30,940 bases of DNA from a virus. Position 1 is the first letter of the stretch; every line of letters starts with the position of its first letter. Positions 28,539-30,940 of this stretch are shown one piece after another. The stretch is taken from IMG/VR virus record IMGVR_UViG_3300006925_000078, positions 1 through 30,940 of that record, one strand, 5' to 3'. The position numbers were made by a program, and so were the translations under genes. The notes under the pieces were generated by a model. The model had not been told where the DNA came from. It was given only the letters and a program-made list of their open reading frames with translations, and made no database searches.

Positions 28539-30940
28539 ATGATCAAATCACTATCACATCTAAAACATGGGGAATTTTATTTCCCCATGACAGATGGAAC
28601 CAACGGTCAAGTTTTAGTAACTGATGGTTCAGGTCAATTAACATGGGCAACACAATCAACAGGAAGCAATAAGTTTCTTTCCGGTTTATCTTTTGATACA
28701 GGTACTGGTGTTTTAACTGCAACAGTAACTGGTTCTGCAGATGTTACAATTGACCTTGATGGTAGATATGTTCAAGCAGTTAGGGGTAACGGTACAACAA
28801 TTAGTACAATCACAGATCTTGATACAGGTGAGGTTGTTGTAACTCCTATTTTTAATAATACAATTACAGAAACGGGTACAGCATTAGTTACTAGTGGAAC
28901 TATATGGACTTATATTAATGACAGCATATTAGATATAGCTCCTATACAGTCTGTAGGTGGTGATGGTGTTTCTATAAGTACATCAACTGATACAGAAACG
29001 GGTCAAGTTAATATAGGGCCTATTGTTAATAGTGTACCTACACAAAATAGTGGTGCTTTAGTTAAAAGTGGGGGAATTTGGTCTTACATAGATAGTCTTG
29101 TATATGATAACTATACATCATGGAATTTAAAGACTAACGGTGTACAACGTACTTCCGTACAGTCTGGAGGAACATTAGACCTTATTGGAGGAACAAATGT
29201 TTCACTTAGCTACGGTGCTGGAGGTAAAGTAACAATAACTTCTACAGATACAAATACAGATACAAATCATTATTTATCAGGTGCTAGCTTTAGTACTAGT
29301 AATGGTAAACTAACTCTTACTGTAACAGGTAATACAAATCAAACAGTAGACTTAGATGGACGTTATGAATATTTAGGTCACAAGTATCATTCATTTTCTG
29401 ATGGACAGCAGTTTTATGATTCTTATAATCAAGCAAACTATTTACGTTTATTTACTGAAAATAGTGTTTTTGATACTTTTAGATTTAGAAGCTATAAAGA
29501 CGTTGAATTTTGGAATGGAACTGCTTGGGAAGCTTGGAGTCAAAGTTTAGATGTTTTATTTGATGGTAGAGAAGAAACTGGTTTTAGTTTACAACACGCA
29601 AACAAGCGTTTTAGATTTGTTATAAATAGAAGTAGTGGATGGCCAACAACAGCTTTGTTTGTTTTGCAAGGTTCTTGGTCAGACACAAAAGATCATACAT
29701 GTGATGTTAAAATAGAAACGTTTGACGGAACTAATTGGAATGAAAAGACCAGATGGACTTATTCCAATTTCCAACGTGGTATGAATGTGCACACAACTAG
29801 TTCTTTACATGATGGTAAAAACGAGATGCGTGTTGAGATTGATATTGATTGGACTGATGCATCTCATGATTATTTTCAGTTTCAGAGTTTATTTTTATTA
29901 AGTAATTATTCTGGTGGTCAAACATTAGACCCTTGGACTTGGGATTATAGTGGAAGTGTAAACTTTCAAGCATTACCAAAATCCGCAGGTGATAATTTAG
30001 CAACACAAACATGGGTAGGTAGTCAAGGTTTTGCATCTGGATCTCATAATCACGATGCTGATTATGTAAATGTTACAGGAGATACTATGACCGGTGACCT
30101 TAGTATAAAAGGTAATATACTTTTAACAGGTGACGTTACAACGGCTAATCAAGGTAGAATGATTGATTTCACCGGCTTTGATAAAGAAGGCACAACAGAT
30201 TTTTCAGATAGAGCTTATATAAGTCACACTGAAAACACTGGTGGTCACGGTGGTTCAGGTTTAGTTATTAGTTCACAGAACGATTCTAATGATGGTATTG
30301 CTTTTGCTACAAATGCAAGCAGTCTTTTAAAACATAATGGCAATGCCTTATATTCTGAAGGTCATAAACCTACTTGGAGTGAAATAGAAGACAAACCTAC
30401 TACATTTGATCCTTCAAGTCACAACCATGATGGTAGATATTTAAAATTAAACCCTAGATTAAATGCAAATGGTGATACTGTAAAACAATCAGGTATTCAT
30501 ATATGGGATGTAAGTGGTGCATCAGATGATCCAGTTGGAGCATCAGATGGTATACTAACCACTAAGTATTGGGATTCATCAGATTGGGCAGTTCAGATGT
30601 TTGAAGACTTTCATCAAAGAGAGCTTCATATAAGAAATAAAAGAAGTGGTACTTGGCAAGAAGACTGGGCACAAGTTCACACAACAGATAACTTTTCTAC
30701 AACGGATGTTGCTAACGGAGTTACTGCATATGGATGGGGTGACCACGCTAAAGGAGGTTACCTTGCATCTAACGCTAAGGCTGCCGACTCTGAAAAACTA
30801 GATGGTATTGACAGCTTAGGTTTTGTTAAGCAAATAGGTGATGGATCAACTCCTGATTATCAAACACCTTCAAGCAGAAGAATAAATCCTACTACTAAAA
30901 ACCCAACAAATGAACATTATGCTATATCTACTTTTGGTAA
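28539..30940 (+). CDS. Large tail fibre protein, C-terminus off the window (at least 800 aa)
   Basis: An ATG at 28539 opens a frame that continues for 800 codons without a stop to the right edge. It begins MIKSLSHLKHGEFYFP, sharing KxLSHL with the previous fibre. Repeats are visible: KFLSGLSFDTGTGVLTATVT and HYLSGASFSTSNGKLTLTVT, each leading to a DLDGRY motif, and two ALVxSGxIWxYI segments. Further on are classic fibre motifs: SHNHDADYVNVTGDTMTGDL, FDPSSHNHDGRYLK, VANGVTAYGWGDHAKGGYL and AADSEKLDGIDS. It is probably a long trimeric fibre or side-tail fibre, perhaps with a C-terminal chaperone or receptor domain beyond the window. Confidence 0.85.
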   Translation, partial: MIKSLSHLKHGEFYFPMTDGTNGQVLVTDGSGQLTWATQSTGSNKFLSGLSFDTGTGVLTATVTGSADVTIDLDGRYVQAVRGNGTTISTITDLDTGEVVVTPIFNNTITETGTALVTSGTIWTYINDSILDIAPIQSVGGDGVSISTSTDTETGQVNIGPIVNSVPTQNSGALVKSGGIWSYIDSLVYDNYTSWNLKTNGVQRTSVQSGGTLDLIGGTNVSLSYGAGGKVTITSTDTNTDTNHYLSGASFSTSNGKLTLTVTGNTNQTVDLDGRYEYLGHKYHSFSDGQQFYDSYNQANYLRLFTENSVFDTFRFRSYKDVEFWNGTAWEAWSQSLDVLFDGREETGFSLQHANKRFRFVINRSSGWPTTALFVLQGSWSDTKDHTCDVKIETFDGTNWNEKTRWTYSNFQRGMNVHTTSSLHDGKNEMRVEIDIDWTDASHDYFQFQSLFLLSNYSGGQTLDPWTWDYSGSVNFQALPKSAGDNLATQTWVGSQGFASGSHNHDADYVNVTGDTMTGDLSIKGNILLTGDVTTANQGRMIDFTGFDKEGTTDFSDRAYISHTENTGGHGGSGLVISSQNDSNDGIAFATNASSLLKHNGNALYSEGHKPTWSEIEDKPTTFDPSSHNHDGRYLKLNPRLNANGDTVKQSGIHIWDVSGASDDPVGASDGILTTKYWDSSDWAVQMFEDFHQRELHIRNKRSGTWQEDWAQVHTTDNFSTTDVANGVTAYGWGDHAKGGYLASNAKAADSEKLDGIDSLGFVKQIGDGSTPDYQTPSSRRINPTTKNPTNEHYAISTFG

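Noticed and set aside
1-30940. Stop-codon reassignment, as in some crAss-like phages
   Set aside because: TAG ends the zinc-ribbon, 42-aa, HU-like and 184-aa genes; TGA ends several genes at ATGA junctions; and no long gene needs readthrough.
1-30940. CRISPR arrays, insertion sequences, integrase or attachment sites
   Set aside because: No regularly spaced repeats, transposase or tyrosine/serine recombinase were seen. Lifestyle genes may lie outside the window.

Overview
The window is about 31 kb of AT-rich DNA from a tailed bacteriophage that infects a member of the Bacteroidota. A flavobacterial or marine host is the likeliest reading. The evidence is the continuous phage morphogenesis block (large terminase, portal, scaffold-like protein, major capsid protein, ring/neck protein, tail-fibre proteins), A-rich ribosome-binding regions without strong Shine-Dalgarno sequences, and promoter-like elements of the Bacteroidota TAnnTTTG type. 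Gene order and content (HU/IHF-like protein, PD-(D/E)XK nuclease, TerL, long portal with coiled-coil tail, MCP, neck protein with a YYRQPRR motif) resemble crAss-like podoviruses (Crassvirales) or close relatives. That placement comes from recall of the families, not from a search. TAA, TAG and TGA all act as ordinary stops, so no stop-codon reassignment is visible.

Layout. Positions 1-7960 are transcribed leftward. From the divergent region leftward they hold small early-type proteins, several short membrane proteins, a winged-helix (HTH_36-like) protein, a 197-aa protein with an acidic tail, an HNH protein, three tRNAs (Arg-UCU, Leu-UAA, CAU), a small membrane protein, an SF2 helicase, a zinc-ribbon protein and a partial gene. 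Many are coupled by ATGA overlaps. Two stretches here (6430-6635 and 7460-7609) lack convincing genes, are richer in G+C and can fold into multi-helix structures on the leftward strand, so I propose them as structured RNAs. A clear intrinsic terminator lies at 2854-2886.

Positions 7961-8255 form the divergent control region. From 8256 everything runs rightward: an acidic protein, a secreted beta-barrel-like protein, a coiled-coil protein and an amidase endolysin (a likely lysis group); then a winged-helix-like protein, an HU/IHF-like protein, a Cys-rich protein, a RecB/Cas4-type nuclease, two conserved unknowns, a GroES-like co-chaperonin, TerL and portal.

The structural genes after the portal are cut into transcription units by punctuation readable in the sequence. 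A 19-bp promoter-like motif occurs at 18419, 23852 and 25216, with a looser copy at 8227. Intrinsic terminators follow the MCP (21446) and the 405-aa protein (25163). The inferred units are scaffold plus MCP; 338-aa protein plus ring protein plus a Dps/ferritin-like protein; the 405-aa protein alone; and a tail-tip unit of three Cys-rich proteins followed by two fibre proteins. The last fibre gene runs off the right edge.
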